From the NCBI GenBank assembly GCA_028287885.1, contig JAQBOT010000207.1:1-26586 (forward strand): 26,586 nt of DNA, in the 5' to 3' direction. A model generated the notes under the pieces. That model worked only from the letters and a program-made list of their open reading frames with translations, was not told the DNA's origin and made no database searches. Position numbers and translations under genes: made by a program. Position 1 is the first letter of the stretch. Every line of letters starts with the position of its first letter. Of this stretch, positions 1 through 8,577 are shown one piece after another. Source of the stretch: Pedobacter sp. Lineage in GTDB: Bacteria > Bacteroidota > Bacteroidia > Sphingobacteriales > Sphingobacteriaceae.

Positions 1-798
1 GTTTACTCCGATTCCCATATACGTTCCTACATATTGCCCTTTTCCTTTAACTCCGTCAAGAATGGTATGCAGAGAGCTCGTATTTGGCTTGCTTCGCCTA
101 TACTGTGCATGGAAATAACCTTCATCTTCGGGCACAGTTGTAAGTGTATAGTCAACTTGATAGTATAGATTCATTGGCTTTTCGTCTAAGTTTTCCATGG
201 TGATCCGACATTTTCTCCGGAAGGGCATTTTCCAATAGCTGTTGAAAGCACTTCCGGGATTTACGGTCATTGCCAAGGAGTTCAGTTGCGCATATTCACC
301 CCAGCCCATTCCAAAGAAAGGGCCCACCGGTGACTCTACAGAAGGTGTTTTCTCGTCATCCCAATAGAAGCGGATAATGGTAAAATTCCAATTGCCAGTT
401 GGTGTCATCCAGATGTGCTGTATAGCACCCGAGCCCTCAATTTCTGCGATCGTTATTGTTTCCCCAGAATTGATAATGATGTATGGATTCACCTTCCAGC
501 CTATTCCAAGATCTCTGGCCTGACTCGCGGCATTTGCCACATTCCGATGCCCTTTATTTTTTACGGGATCAGCCATGCCACCTTTCCCCTTCTCTCCATT
601 AAGATTCTCTGGGCTAATTGATCTGGTCTTCGCATCCGACAAACGTGACAAGTTTCCCATATTCATGTCCAAGCCATTAAAGCCTGACTGCTGAGCCTTG
701 ACTTCATTGGAAAAAGCTGTAAACAGGATTAACAAAGAAACTAATAATCCAAGGCAAGAAGGCCTAAGGATGAATGGGATGTTTTTGCGAGTTTTCAT
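1..798 (-). CDS. GH172 (DUF2961) secreted glycosidase, 5' part
   Basis: The reverse strand is open for 266 codons from ATG at 798 to the window edge, so the 3' part is missing. A lysine/arginine-rich start and a hydrophobic stretch (about residues 9-29) ending near VKAQ form a signal peptide, so the product is exported. Residues around 118-160 read AEIEGSGAIQHIWMTPTG and then DDEKTPSVESPVGPFFGMG, which are hallmarks of DUF2961, now glycoside hydrolase family 172. Characterised members act on fructofuranosyl or arabinofuranosyl linkages; the substrate here cannot be told. The family's catalytic glutamates normally follow just downstream (WGEGE and GTGTEDY regions), so they fall outside the window and activity cannot be judged. 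The gene is divergent from the S41 peptidase. Family assignment is confident, substrate unknown. Confidence 0.85.
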   Translation of the reverse strand, partial: MKTRKNIPFILRPSCLGLLVSLLILFTAFSNEVKAQQSGFNGLDMNMGNLSRLSDAKTRSISPENLNGEKGKGGMADPVKNKGHRNVANAASQARDLGIGWKVNPYIIINSGETITIAEIEGSGAIQHIWMTPTGNWNFTIIRFYWDDEKTPSVESPVGPFFGMGWGEYAQLNSLAMTVNPGSAFNSYWKMPFRRKCRITMENLDEKPMNLYYQVDYTLTTVPEDEGYFHAQYRRSKPNTSSLHTILDGVKGKGQYVGTYMGIGVN

Positions 799-854
799 AT
801 TGGTGCATCTATATCCCCATTAAATTACTTTTTAATTGGGAAATTTATGATGAC

Positions 855-886
855 TTTGTTGCTTTTCTATTTCTCGACTAAATTTA
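855..886 (+). promoter_or_regulatory. Bacteroidota-type promoter of the S41 gene
   Basis: TTTG at 855-858 is followed after 20 bp by TAAATTTA at 879-886, close to the Bacteroidota consensus TTTG/TAnnTTTG. The start codon at 893 lies only 6 nt beyond the -7 element. Transcription would therefore begin at or within a few bases of the ATG, giving a nearly leaderless message. Confidence 0.6.
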
Positions 887-892
887 GCTCCC

Positions 893-2131
893 ATGAAAAC
901 GCTTTTTTTTTTCTGCCTTTTACTGAGTGGCGAATGCGTATTGGCGCAAAAACTCACACCGCAGCAGTACAAAGAAGATTTCAGTTATTTCTGGGAAACG
1001 ATGAATAGTCAATACTGTTACTTTGATAAGAAGCAGGTTGATTGGAATAAAGTGCGGGAAATATATGCACCAAAGTTTGATACGGTAAGTTCAAAGAATT
1101 CCTTTATTTCCTTAATGGAGCAAGTTATATACGAGGTATATGATCACCATTGTTCGCTAGGCGCCAATATGCCTCAGTCCAGACGCATGGTTCCAACCGG
1201 AACGGACATCTGGGCAGAATATGCAAATGACAAACCTCTAATTACTGAATTACGCAGGGACTTTGGCGCGCAAAAGGCAGGCATAACCACTGGGATGGAG
1301 GTAATTGCCATAAACGGAATTCCTGTAAATAGCGCTATTCAACCTTTTCTTGGGCATACCCAGAATAGTGCGTCGAAAAGCTTTGCACTTAGGCTCAGCT
1401 TAGCTGGTGATCACCTCAGCCCCCGGAAGCTTACGCTAAAGAAGGGCAGCATGATCCAAGAGTATTACCCCGACCGCGTCAGCACGATGCTAGAGCATAT
1501 AAACTATGGCGAGAAAATTGAGCATTCAGTCTATGGTCAAACCGGCTACATCAAAATCAACAATTACTTAGGTGATGATGCAATTATTGCGCTGTTCGAT
1601 GGTGTACTGAATGGAATGATGAATACAAAATCCTTGATCATTGACTTGCGGGAGACACCAAGCGGTGGCAATACAACCGTTGCACGTGCCATACTGGGCC
1701 GGTTCATCAGTAAGGAACAGTTTTACCAAAAACACGAATACTTCGCTGAAGAAAAAGAGACCGGTGTTAAACGAAGCTGGGTAGAGATCGTTTCCCCACG
1801 TGGAAAAACGTACACCAAACCTGTCGTGGTGCTTTGTGATCATTGGACGGGAAGTGTTGCCGAAGGCATTACCATCGCCTTTGACGGGATGAAACGGGCC
1901 ACAATAATCGGAACCACGATGGCAGGGTTGAACGGTGCTGTTTATAGTTTTACCATGCCGAATACCAAAATAGGATTCAACATCCCTACAGAACGCCTTT
2001 ACCACGTCAATGGCCAACCCAGAGAGCTATATAAGCCGGCAATACAAGTCGACATGCAAAAGCAAAAAAGCTCAGGAACTCAAGATGTAATCCTCGATGC
2101 TGCACTTCAGTACTTAAGTAACTCCAGGTAA
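893..2131 (+). CDS. S41 family peptidase-like secreted protein
   Basis: This 412-residue protein has a signal peptide (hydrophobic residues 4-18, probable cleavage after VLAQ). It next has a helical N-terminal region, then a PDZ-like segment around residues 110-170 (QKAGITTGMEVIAINGIPV). The C-terminal half is the tail-specific protease (S41) fold, with LIIDLRETPSGGN near residue 250 and TGSVAEG containing the candidate nucleophile Ser321. In E. coli Tsp the catalytic lysine lies 25 residues after the serine (Ser430/Lys455). Here that position is Leu346, in a GTTMAGLNGAV segment with no lysine. The protein may therefore use another general base, as tricorn does, or be inactive. Its periplasmic or extracellular location and peptide substrate are inferred from family. 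The gene appears to be transcribed alone. Confidence 0.8.
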   Translation: MKTLFFFCLLLSGECVLAQKLTPQQYKEDFSYFWETMNSQYCYFDKKQVDWNKVREIYAPKFDTVSSKNSFISLMEQVIYEVYDHHCSLGANMPQSRRMVPTGTDIWAEYANDKPLITELRRDFGAQKAGITTGMEVIAINGIPVNSAIQPFLGHTQNSASKSFALRLSLAGDHLSPRKLTLKKGSMIQEYYPDRVSTMLEHINYGEKIEHSVYGQTGYIKINNYLGDDAIIALFDGVLNGMMNTKSLIIDLRETPSGGNTTVARAILGRFISKEQFYQKHEYFAEEKETGVKRSWVEIVSPRGKTYTKPVVVLCDHWTGSVAEGITIAFDGMKRATIIGTTMAGLNGAVYSFTMPNTKIGFNIPTERLYHVNGQPRELYKPAIQVDMQKQKSSGTQDVILDAALQYLSNSR

Positions 2132-2258
2132 AGACAGCATCTAAGCCTGAAACCGCGCCTTCCTGAATTGTAAAAAGATCAGCAGAAAAAAACAGCTCCC
2201 TCTGCGCATTGTTAATCTCTGAATACTACAGCTTACCGGAAACTTACCAACTTATGTT

Positions 2259-3221
2259 ATGGAAAAAAGAAGATTAGGAAACTCGGATTTGGAAGTTGCG
2301 CCAATCGCATTTGGTGGTAACGTTTTTGGATGGACGATCGAAGACCAGACGTCATTTAATATTCTTGATCAATTTACTGCCGACGGCTTCAACTTAATTG
2401 ATACCGCTGATGTGTATTCGAAATGGCATCCAGGAAATCAGGGAGGCGAGTCTGAAACGATCATCGGTAATTGGATGAAAACTCGTGAAAACCGCGACCA
2501 GGTGATTATATCAACAAAGGTAGGTGGTGATATGGGGAGTGGCAGAAAAGGCCTCTCCAAAGACTACATTGTAACCGAAGTAGAGGCCTCGCTTAAACGG
2601 CTCCAGACCGACTATATAGATCTATACTTTTCTCATTTCGACGACCTGGAAACCCCCATCGAGGAAACGCTTTCTGCTTATGATCAATTGATTAAAGCTG
2701 GGAAAGTGCGCTGTATCGGTGCCTCTAACTTTTCAGCCGAACGGCTTAAGGAATCACTGGAAGCAAGTCAGCGGAATAACCTGCCCAAATACCAGGTATA
2801 TCAGCCAGAGTACAATCTGTATAACCGAGAGAAGTATGAGCAGCAATATGAACAGTTGATCATAGATAATCAATTGGGTGTAATTAACTACTTTGCCCTG
2901 GCAAGCGGGTTTCTAACTGGCAAATACCGTTCTGAAGCCGACCTGAACAAGAGTCCGAGAGGCGGCGGGATAAAGGCATATTTGAATGATAAAGGCTTTA
3001 AGATCCTAAAAGCATTGGATGAACTGTCTGAGCAACACAACACTAACCCGGCCAGCCTGGCCATTTCCTGGCTAATTGACAGACCCTCCATCACCGCGCC
3101 AATAGCTAGTGTTACCAACACCATACAACTTGAAGCTTTAAGGGAGGCTGCAGCTTTAAAGTTAAGTACAGAAGACATCCGTATTCTAGATGAGGCAAGT
3201 GATTGGAAAAAGGAGAATTAA
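2259..3221 (+). CDS. Aldo/keto reductase
   Basis: This is a 320-residue TIM-barrel oxidoreductase of the AKR superfamily, likely NADPH-dependent and cytosolic. It would reduce an aldehyde or ketone that the sequence does not identify. The catalytic tetrad is visible: Asp48 and Tyr53 in LIDTADVYSKW, Lys87 in STKVGG and His126 in DLYFSHFDD. The C-terminal cofactor region (ITAPIASVTNTIQLEALREA) is the usual site for the adenosine phosphate. Length and motif order fit the YajO/Tas-like group. The 127-bp leader shows no strong promoter match. The stop is followed after 25 bp by the mazG promoter, so the two genes need not be co-transcribed. Confidence 0.9.
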   Translation: MEKRRLGNSDLEVAPIAFGGNVFGWTIEDQTSFNILDQFTADGFNLIDTADVYSKWHPGNQGGESETIIGNWMKTRENRDQVIISTKVGGDMGSGRKGLSKDYIVTEVEASLKRLQTDYIDLYFSHFDDLETPIEETLSAYDQLIKAGKVRCIGASNFSAERLKESLEASQRNNLPKYQVYQPEYNLYNREKYEQQYEQLIIDNQLGVINYFALASGFLTGKYRSEADLNKSPRGGGIKAYLNDKGFKILKALDELSEQHNTNPASLAISWLIDRPSITAPIASVTNTIQLEALREAAALKLSTEDIRILDEASDWKKEN

Positions 3222-3246
3222 AGTAAGAAGCCGGAGAGATAAAAGC

Positions 3247-3254
3247 TAAATTTG
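3247..3254 (+). promoter_or_regulatory. -7 element (TAAATTTG) of mazG
   Basis: TAAATTTGC matches the Bacteroidota -7 consensus exactly, although no good -33 partner is visible. It covers the TTG at 3252, so that codon lies upstream of the expected transcription start. The ATG at 3273, 18 nt beyond the element, is therefore the better start for mazG. Confidence 0.55.
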
Positions 3255-3272
3255 CGGCTTACAAAAGATCCT

Positions 3273-4079
3273 ATGCCTAACTTCATACCCCCACAGACCG
3301 CTACAGACCCATCTTCAGGATTTTTAAGGCTATTGACGGTTTTAAACACCTTACGCGCTGAATGTCCCTGGGACAAAAAGCAAACCATGGAAACACTCCG
3401 TCACCTCACCATCGAGGAGACCTATGAGTTATCAGATTCGATCATGGACGGTGATATTCAGGAAGTGAAAAAAGAACTTGGCGATGTGATGATGCACTTG
3501 GTGTTTTACGCAAAAATTGCCGAAGAACAAGGCGAGTTCGATATCCTTGATGTTCTGAATGGGGTATGTGACAAACTCATCAACCGCCACCCGCACATAT
3601 ATTCAGACGTGATCGTGGAAACAGATGAGGATGTGAAAAGAAATTGGGAGCAGATTAAACTTAAAGAAGGCAATAAATCTGTTTTAGGTGGTGTTCCAGT
3701 ATCCTTACCTGCCTTGGTTAAAGCGGCTAGGATCCAGGAAAAAGCCAGAGGTGTAGGTTTTGATTGGGAACACAAGGAACAAGTTTGGGAGAAGGTAGAA
3801 GAGGAACTTCAGGAATTTAAAGAAGAGTTTAATGTGCTTGAAAATAGTGCAATTGATGTTGACAAAGCGGAAGCAGAGTTTGGAGATCTTTTATTCTCTT
3901 TGATAAACTACGCACGTTTCATCAACATCAATCCAGAAAATGCACTCGAAAAGACGAACAGAAAATTCATAAAACGCTTCCAATACCTGGAGGAAAAGGC
4001 CAGGCAAAATGGTAAGCCACTCCGGGATATGACCTTGGGAGAAATGGATGTATATTGGAATGAAGCTAAAAAGCTTTAG
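3273..4079 (+). CDS. mazG: Nucleoside triphosphate pyrophosphohydrolase MazG
   Basis: MazG hydrolyses (d)NTPs to the monophosphate and pyrophosphate and is regarded as a house-cleaning enzyme; in E. coli it also influences (p)ppGpp levels. The 268-residue product matches the usual tandem-domain length (263 in E. coli). The first domain carries the metal-binding set EETYE (Glu48, Glu49, Glu52) followed by ELGD (Glu68, Asp71), preceded by the typical CPWDKKQT. A second, less canonical domain has EEELQEF and AEFGDLLFSLINYAR near residues 180-215. An in-frame TTG at 3252 is rejected as start because it lies in the promoter. The stop overlaps the 3' end of the convergent helicase-like gene by 4 bp. 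Confidence 0.93.
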   Translation: MPNFIPPQTATDPSSGFLRLLTVLNTLRAECPWDKKQTMETLRHLTIEETYELSDSIMDGDIQEVKKELGDVMMHLVFYAKIAEEQGEFDILDVLNGVCDKLINRHPHIYSDVIVETDEDVKRNWEQIKLKEGNKSVLGGVPVSLPALVKAARIQEKARGVGFDWEHKEQVWEKVEEELQEFKEEFNVLENSAIDVDKAEAEFGDLLFSLINYARFININPENALEKTNRKFIKRFQYLEEKARQNGKPLRDMTLGEMDVYWNEAKKL

Positions 4080-5377
4080 CTATGCTTCCTTTTCATGGTC
4101 ATCTTTGCCTTTTGCCCAATGCCGTAATTGTGGTTCTTGGAGTTGCTTTCTTTTTTCTCATGGAAGGCACCCCCGCCTGCAGGCTCTGAACCATTATCAT
4201 TAACAATGGAGTTTTTGTTGTTGCCTTTTTTAGCTGGCTTTTCTATAGTGATTTCCTCAGGCCATTCCATGACTTCCATTTTATGACCAATGGATTGTTC
4301 AATCTTTTTCACCTGCAGCAATTCCAGATCTGTTGAGAAAGTAATAGATACAACATCTTCTGATGCATCTTTATCTTTCACAATACGGCTTAAGAAGACT
4401 TCTTTTTCTTCAGGCAATTCAAAATGAAATATAAAAGGTATGCCTTTTAGGTCCAAGCGCTCTGTACCCTCGTTCGCAACAACAAGGACCCTGGCTTCAG
4501 CTGCATTCTTAAAGTCTTCAAACTCATCAAATCCAACTTCATCAAAATGCAAAGGCCTAAGCATCGAGTACTCCCCTTCCTTCTCAGTCGCTATGCTTTT
4601 GCAAAGTTTTTGAGCAGTAAGTCGGGTGTTAACAAAGACAACAACCTTGTCAAAAACTTCATCATCCCTTAACAGCGTATGCAGTAGATGTACTTTTGTT
4701 TTGTAGTTCGGCACCTGATAAAGCAATTGTGTTACCACCTCAGTTGTCGAATCTGCAAACTCCTCCACTTCTATTAATGTTGGGAAGTTCATAAAGGGAT
4801 CGATCATTTTGTACAGCTTTTCGTGTGCCACTTCGGTGAATACCAGATGCTGACATTTCCCTGCACTCCTTGCAAGTTCTACAACCGGCAATTGCATACC
4901 CTGCTTTACAATCAAAGCCGCATCATCCACGATAAAGGTCTGCAGTTTACTTAAATTTAACCCCAACTTCAGGTATACGGCACGTGCACGCGTCGGCGTA
5001 GCCACAACGATATCTACACCTAAAGCAAGTTCACTTACTTCAGCGTCCAACCCCCCTGTACCATATAAACCAGTAATGTTGAGACTCCGATTTTTGCTTA
5101 AGGAAACAAACTGATCAATTACAGCGACAGCACGGTCCGCGTCGGCAACCAAGATCAAGACTTTCGGCGCATCGTCTTTTGTGTATTTTAAACGCATCAG
5201 CACACCCAGAACATAGGTTGTTGTCTTACCAGACTTCTCTGGTGCGACAGCAATAATATCTTGCCCGCCAAGAATCCTGGACATCGCTTTCAACTGTATT
5301 TCTTTTGGTGTTAAATATCCTGCATCAGTCATAGCTATGACCAATGATTTACTGAGTTTTAATTTATCTAGCGACAC
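4076..5377 (-). CDS. Degenerate DEAD-box helicase-like protein
   Basis: This 433-residue protein has the two RecA-like domains of a DEAD-box RNA helicase, but with altered catalytic motifs. The Q-motif glutamine (Gln28) and the P-loop lysine and threonine survive in APEKSGKT (residues 45-52), and ATPTRA matches motif Ib. Motif II reads DDAA (151-154) instead of DEAD. Motif III SAT is replaced by TEV (181-183). Motif VI HRxGRxGR is replaced by LSRIVKDKD near 329-337. The motif IV-like VVVFVNTR remains. ATP may still bind, but hydrolysis and unwinding look doubtful. The tail after about residue 370 is basic, Asn/Gly-rich and probably disordered, as in RNA-binding helicase tails. The start is GTG; an in-frame stop lies 12 bp upstream of it. 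Confidence 0.8.
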   Translation of the reverse strand: MSLDKLKLSKSLVIAMTDAGYLTPKEIQLKAMSRILGGQDIIAVAPEKSGKTTTYVLGVLMRLKYTKDDAPKVLILVADADRAVAVIDQFVSLSKNRSLNITGLYGTGGLDAEVSELALGVDIVVATPTRARAVYLKLGLNLSKLQTFIVDDAALIVKQGMQLPVVELARSAGKCQHLVFTEVAHEKLYKMIDPFMNFPTLIEVEEFADSTTEVVTQLLYQVPNYKTKVHLLHTLLRDDEVFDKVVVFVNTRLTAQKLCKSIATEKEGEYSMLRPLHFDEVGFDEFEDFKNAAEARVLVVANEGTERLDLKGIPFIFHFELPEEKEVFLSRIVKDKDASEDVVSITFSTDLELLQVKKIEQSIGHKMEVMEWPEEITIEKPAKKGNNKNSIVNDNGSEPAGGGAFHEKKESNSKNHNYGIGQKAKMTMKRKHS

Positions 5378-5404
5378 GCTTCTCTTATTTTAATGTAATC
5401 GGAG

Positions 5405-5412
5405 CAAATTTA
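5405..5412 (-). promoter_or_regulatory. -7 element (TAAATTTG) of the helicase-like gene
   Basis: Read on the minus strand, TAAATTTGC lies 27 nt before the GTG start at 5377 and matches the Bacteroidota -7 consensus. A clear -33 TTTG is not seen at the expected spacing. Confidence 0.5.
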
Positions 5413-5437
5413 CAAAATTAAGCTAAGGATAAAGGCA

Positions 5438-7030
5438 TTGCAGGAGGTTAAAGCAGTTAACATTGTATATGTTTACTCTAGAAAAACGCATAATACGTTG
5501 AAAGCAAAAAAAGAAACGCTCCTTCTTGCATTTTTTATAATCGCCAAATTTGTCCTTTCTTATACATTAGTTCATCCAGTATATGAGCTGCAACGCGACG
5601 AGTATCTACATCTAGATCTTGGCAGGCATTTGGCCTGGGGCTATACCTCTGTACCCCCATTTACGGGCTTAGTGTCCTACCTGATTCTTCAGTTGGGGAA
5701 TTCGATATTCTGGGTAAAGTTTTTTCCTGCTTTGTTCGGGGCGTTAACAACATGGGCAGTTTGGAGGCTTGTAAAAGATCTTAAAGGAGGACTGTTTGCG
5801 CTGCTTCTATCCGCGACAGCCGTTACTTTTTCAGTGGTAACCCGTATCAACATTCTTTACCAACCAAACTCTTATGACATCCTCAGCTGGACACTTGTAT
5901 ATCTTTGTTTACTTAGATATTTGGATACAAAAGACAAGCTATGGATCTGGAGCACTGGAATCGTATTTGCAATTGGATTTTTAAACAAATACAACATTTT
6001 ATTCCTTGGAGCAAGTCTACTTCCGGCTTTGTTGTTAACTGAAAACCGACGGATATTCTTAAAAAAAGACGTTTATATCGCTGTAATACTTGCCTTCATT
6101 TTGATTTTACCAAATCTGATGTGGCAACAGCAAAACCAGTTCCCGGTAATCCATCACATGAAGGAACTGGCAGAGACTCAGCTTGTAAACGTCAAACGTT
6201 TAGATTTTATCAAAGAACAATTTCTATTCTTTATCGGGTCTGTGTTTGTGCTTTTCGCCGCGTTTACCTCATTTTTCAAATACCCGCCTTTCAGCAAATA
6301 CCGCTTTGTATTATACTCCTACATTCTGACAATTTTGCTGTTTGTGTTCTTAAAGGCAAAGACTTATTATGCAATTGGCCTCTATCCTGTGCTCCTAGCA
6401 TTTGGTTCGGTATATCTAGAGAAAATCTTGAATAAGGGATGGAGATTCCATTTGCGCAAAGTTGCAATTCTGATCCCTATTTTCCTTTTCGTTCCAATTA
6501 TCAAGCGTGCATTTCCGGTGTACCCTCCTCAAAAGTTAGAAAGCATGGCAGCTTCCTCTGGAAACATGCACACCTGGGAGGATGGAAAACAACACCCTTT
6601 AGATCAAGACTTTGCCGATATGCTCGGCTGGGAAGAATTGGCGCACAAAGTCGACCTGGCTTATTCCAAAGTAAAGGATAAAAAGCACATGCTTATCCTA
6701 TGTGATAACTATGGTGAAGCGGGTGCGATAAATTATTACACAAAGATTCCTGGTCTGAGAGCAACATCGTTCAATGCAGACTACTTGAATTGGATAAAAC
6801 TTGACCATACGATAACCACAATTATTTCAGTAAAGGAAGTTGAAGAGCCATCAGAATTACTGGTCAACGAAAAGCGATTGTTTAAGAACATCAAGCTTAC
6901 CGGCAGCATTGAAAACAGATTCGCCAGGGAATTCGGCACACGGATATATGTCTTATCAATGCCAAAGCTTGACGTAAGTGCGGCACTAAGAAAGTACAAG
7001 CTCCGCTTACTTAAAACGTATAGCTTTTAA
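5438..7030 (+). CDS. GT39-like membrane glycosyltransferase
   Basis: The protein is polytopic, with many hydrophobic segments over residues 25-350 and a soluble C-terminal part. This is the layout of PMT/ArnT-type (GT39/GT83) transferases, which move a sugar from a polyprenyl-phosphate donor outside the membrane. The first periplasmic loop holds YELQRDEYLHLDLG; an acidic pair at this place is the catalytic signature of these families. The acceptor (lipid, protein or glycan) is not evident. The start is uncertain: the longest frame begins with TTG at 5438, and another TTG at 5498 would remove 20 polar residues before the first membrane segment. No ATG is available nearby. The last 24 bp overlap the convergent permease gene. 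Confidence 0.75.
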   Translation: MQEVKAVNIVYVYSRKTHNTLKAKKETLLLAFFIIAKFVLSYTLVHPVYELQRDEYLHLDLGRHLAWGYTSVPPFTGLVSYLILQLGNSIFWVKFFPALFGALTTWAVWRLVKDLKGGLFALLLSATAVTFSVVTRINILYQPNSYDILSWTLVYLCLLRYLDTKDKLWIWSTGIVFAIGFLNKYNILFLGASLLPALLLTENRRIFLKKDVYIAVILAFILILPNLMWQQQNQFPVIHHMKELAETQLVNVKRLDFIKEQFLFFIGSVFVLFAAFTSFFKYPPFSKYRFVLYSYILTILLFVFLKAKTYYAIGLYPVLLAFGSVYLEKILNKGWRFHLRKVAILIPIFLFVPIIKRAFPVYPPQKLESMAASSGNMHTWEDGKQHPLDQDFADMLGWEELAHKVDLAYSKVKDKKHMLILCDNYGEAGAINYYTKIPGLRATSFNADYLNWIKLDHTITTIISVKEVEEPSELLVNEKRLFKNIKLTGSIENRFAREFGTRIYVLSMPKLDVSAALRKYKLRLLKTYSF

Positions 7031-8239
7031 AGGGGAGATCTGACTAACCAATAAAGAAGGCAAAATCAACACGATTAAACAGATAAACATCGTGATGATA
7101 TTTAACAAGAAGATATCTGAAAAGTGGAATTCGATGGGAACGTAAGACAGGTAATACGAGCCTTGCTCCAACTTAAAAACGTGCGTGATCTTCTGAATAA
7201 AGCCCAGGCCGAGTCCCAATATATTTCCCAACAATAATCCGAAGCCGACCAAATACAAGGCATTGTATAGGAACACCTTCATCATGTTCAAATTTGTCAT
7301 TCCAAATGCTTTCAGCATCCCGATCATGTTAGTCCGTTCAAGGATCATGATCAAAAGAGCGGTCACCATGTTGATAACACCAACGATCATCATTAAAATC
7401 AATAACACTTTCGTATTCACATCCAACAAAGATAGCCAGGTAAAAATATTCGGAAAGTAATCGACCACAGTCTCTGCTTTAAGCTTCAATTCTAAATTCT
7501 TATACAGATCATCTGAAACGCTGGTAAGCTTTGAGAAATCCTTGATCTTAATTTCTATGCCCCCTATTTCCTGTGGCGACCACTTATTTAGACGCCTGAT
7601 GATGCTTAGGTCACCAAGCACAAAACTTTTATCTACCTCATCAACACCAATGTTATAAACGCCTACAATCTTGAATTTTCGTTTACGCGGTGCCTCATTC
7701 GCCGCCTGCATTAGAAAATGCATGATGAAGTCGTCGCCAGTTTTCAACTTCAGTCTGCTCGCCGTATACTGAGATATTAAGATTTGAGTCCCACTTTTCT
7801 TTGGATCATCAAAGTTTATCGTTGTACCACTTACCAAGTGTTGCTTAATATAATCCCAATTGTAGGTTTTATCCACACCTTTAAAGTTGATTCCTTCTAC
7901 CTCATCATTAGCCGAAATTATCGCAGGCTTTGTAGCGTAAGGCTGAAAGTATACGATGTTTTTATTTTTCTTCAGATCAGCATAGGTCTTAGCTTCGGGA
8001 ATGAATGGCGAAAGTTCAAAAGAATTATTTAAATCAAGCTTATATATCCGGATATCTCCCACATAGCCTCTAACTTTTTGTTGAATTTCTGTCTTAAAGC
8101 CTTTTATTATTGCAATGGAAAGCATCATAACCGCAAGACTCAGCATGACGCCTGAAATGGCTATGCGAACAATCAATTTAGAGAAAGTTCTTTCTGACTT
8201 AATGGCAATGCGCTGGGCAATAAAGTATTCTGTGTTCAA
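7007..8239 (-). CDS. LolC/LolE-type ABC transporter permease
   Basis: This 410-residue MacB/FtsX-superfamily permease has one membrane helix at about 23-46, a large periplasmic domain (about 50-270), and three C-terminal helices (VLLILMMIVGVINMV, YLVGFGLLLGNILG and LLNIITMFICLIVLI regions). That 1+3 topology and length match the lipoprotein-release permeases LolC/LolE, which work with LolD to extract lipoproteins from the inner membrane. No ATPase gene is nearby, so the partner is encoded elsewhere. The only acceptable start is TTG at 8239 (NTEYFIAQRIA, typical for the family). The frame stays open upstream for about 35 codons without ATG, GTG or another TTG. Confidence 0.85.
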   Translation of the reverse strand: MNTEYFIAQRIAIKSERTFSKLIVRIAISGVMLSLAVMMLSIAIIKGFKTEIQQKVRGYVGDIRIYKLDLNNSFELSPFIPEAKTYADLKKNKNIVYFQPYATKPAIISANDEVEGINFKGVDKTYNWDYIKQHLVSGTTINFDDPKKSGTQILISQYTASRLKLKTGDDFIMHFLMQAANEAPRKRKFKIVGVYNIGVDEVDKSFVLGDLSIIRRLNKWSPQEIGGIEIKIKDFSKLTSVSDDLYKNLELKLKAETVVDYFPNIFTWLSLLDVNTKVLLILMMIVGVINMVTALLIMILERTNMIGMLKAFGMTNLNMMKVFLYNALYLVGFGLLLGNILGLGLGFIQKITHVFKLEQGSYYLSYVPIEFHFSDIFLLNIITMFICLIVLILPSLLVSQISPLKAIRFK

Positions 8240-8577
8240 ATTCTTCTTGGATAAAATCGCAGGAAAGTTGTTAACGGTTCTAAAAAGAACTGCCGATTTC
8301 CGTCGCCGTAAAAATGCAATTATTATTCCAATTACAGATCCTATACACAGTTATGACAAAACGTGTGAATAATTATGTTCGGGACGCTCTTAATCTCATG
8401 AGATCCGTAAAGAACACGTTTAAATCATATATCTGTAGGGCATTTTTGATCCCCGGCTTTCATTGAAATCTTACGCTTTTTTGCTGCAAATATTAGATGA
8501 ATGAAGCAATTAATATTGCGTATATTAATATGAACAAACACGGATAATCAGAGCAAATAAAACTAATATAAAAAACT
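8240..8577. other. 338-bp divergent intergenic region
   Basis: This AT-rich gap separates the minus-strand permease from the plus-strand 79-aa gene. I see no tRNA and no convincing gene. A 37-codon open stretch from ATG 8353 on the plus strand resembles nothing I recognise. The notable element is a perfect 8-bp inverted repeat at 8509-8529, listed separately. Confidence 0.5.
8509..8529. repeat. Perfect inverted repeat, possible operator
   Basis: ATTAATAT and ATATTAAT flank the 5-bp spacer TGCGT, giving a perfect 8-bp dyad 48 bp upstream of the small gene at 8578. Its size fits a dimeric regulator site. It is AT-rich, so chance is possible. Confidence 0.4.

Noticed and set aside
415..621. Plus-strand 68-codon frame opposite the GH172 gene
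   Set aside because: The minus strand encodes clear DUF2961 motifs across the same bases.
1568..2017. Long open frame antisense to the S41 gene, and similar antisense frames within fmt, purA, pabB and topoisomerase genes
   Set aside because: They mirror the codon structure of well-supported genes and have no protein features of their own.
3252..3272. TTG start for mazG
   Set aside because: It lies inside the -7 element TAAATTTG, so it would not be in the transcript; ATG 3273 gives the usual length.
8240..8345. Upstream extension of the LolC/E-like permease
   Set aside because: The frame is open and somewhat hydrophobic but has no ATG, GTG or TTG before 8239; the NTEYFIAQRI start is typical of the family.
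8353..8466. 37-codon open stretch in the gap upstream of the 79-aa gene
   Set aside because: Short, no recognised similarity, no promoter or initiation signal; could not be supported as a gene.
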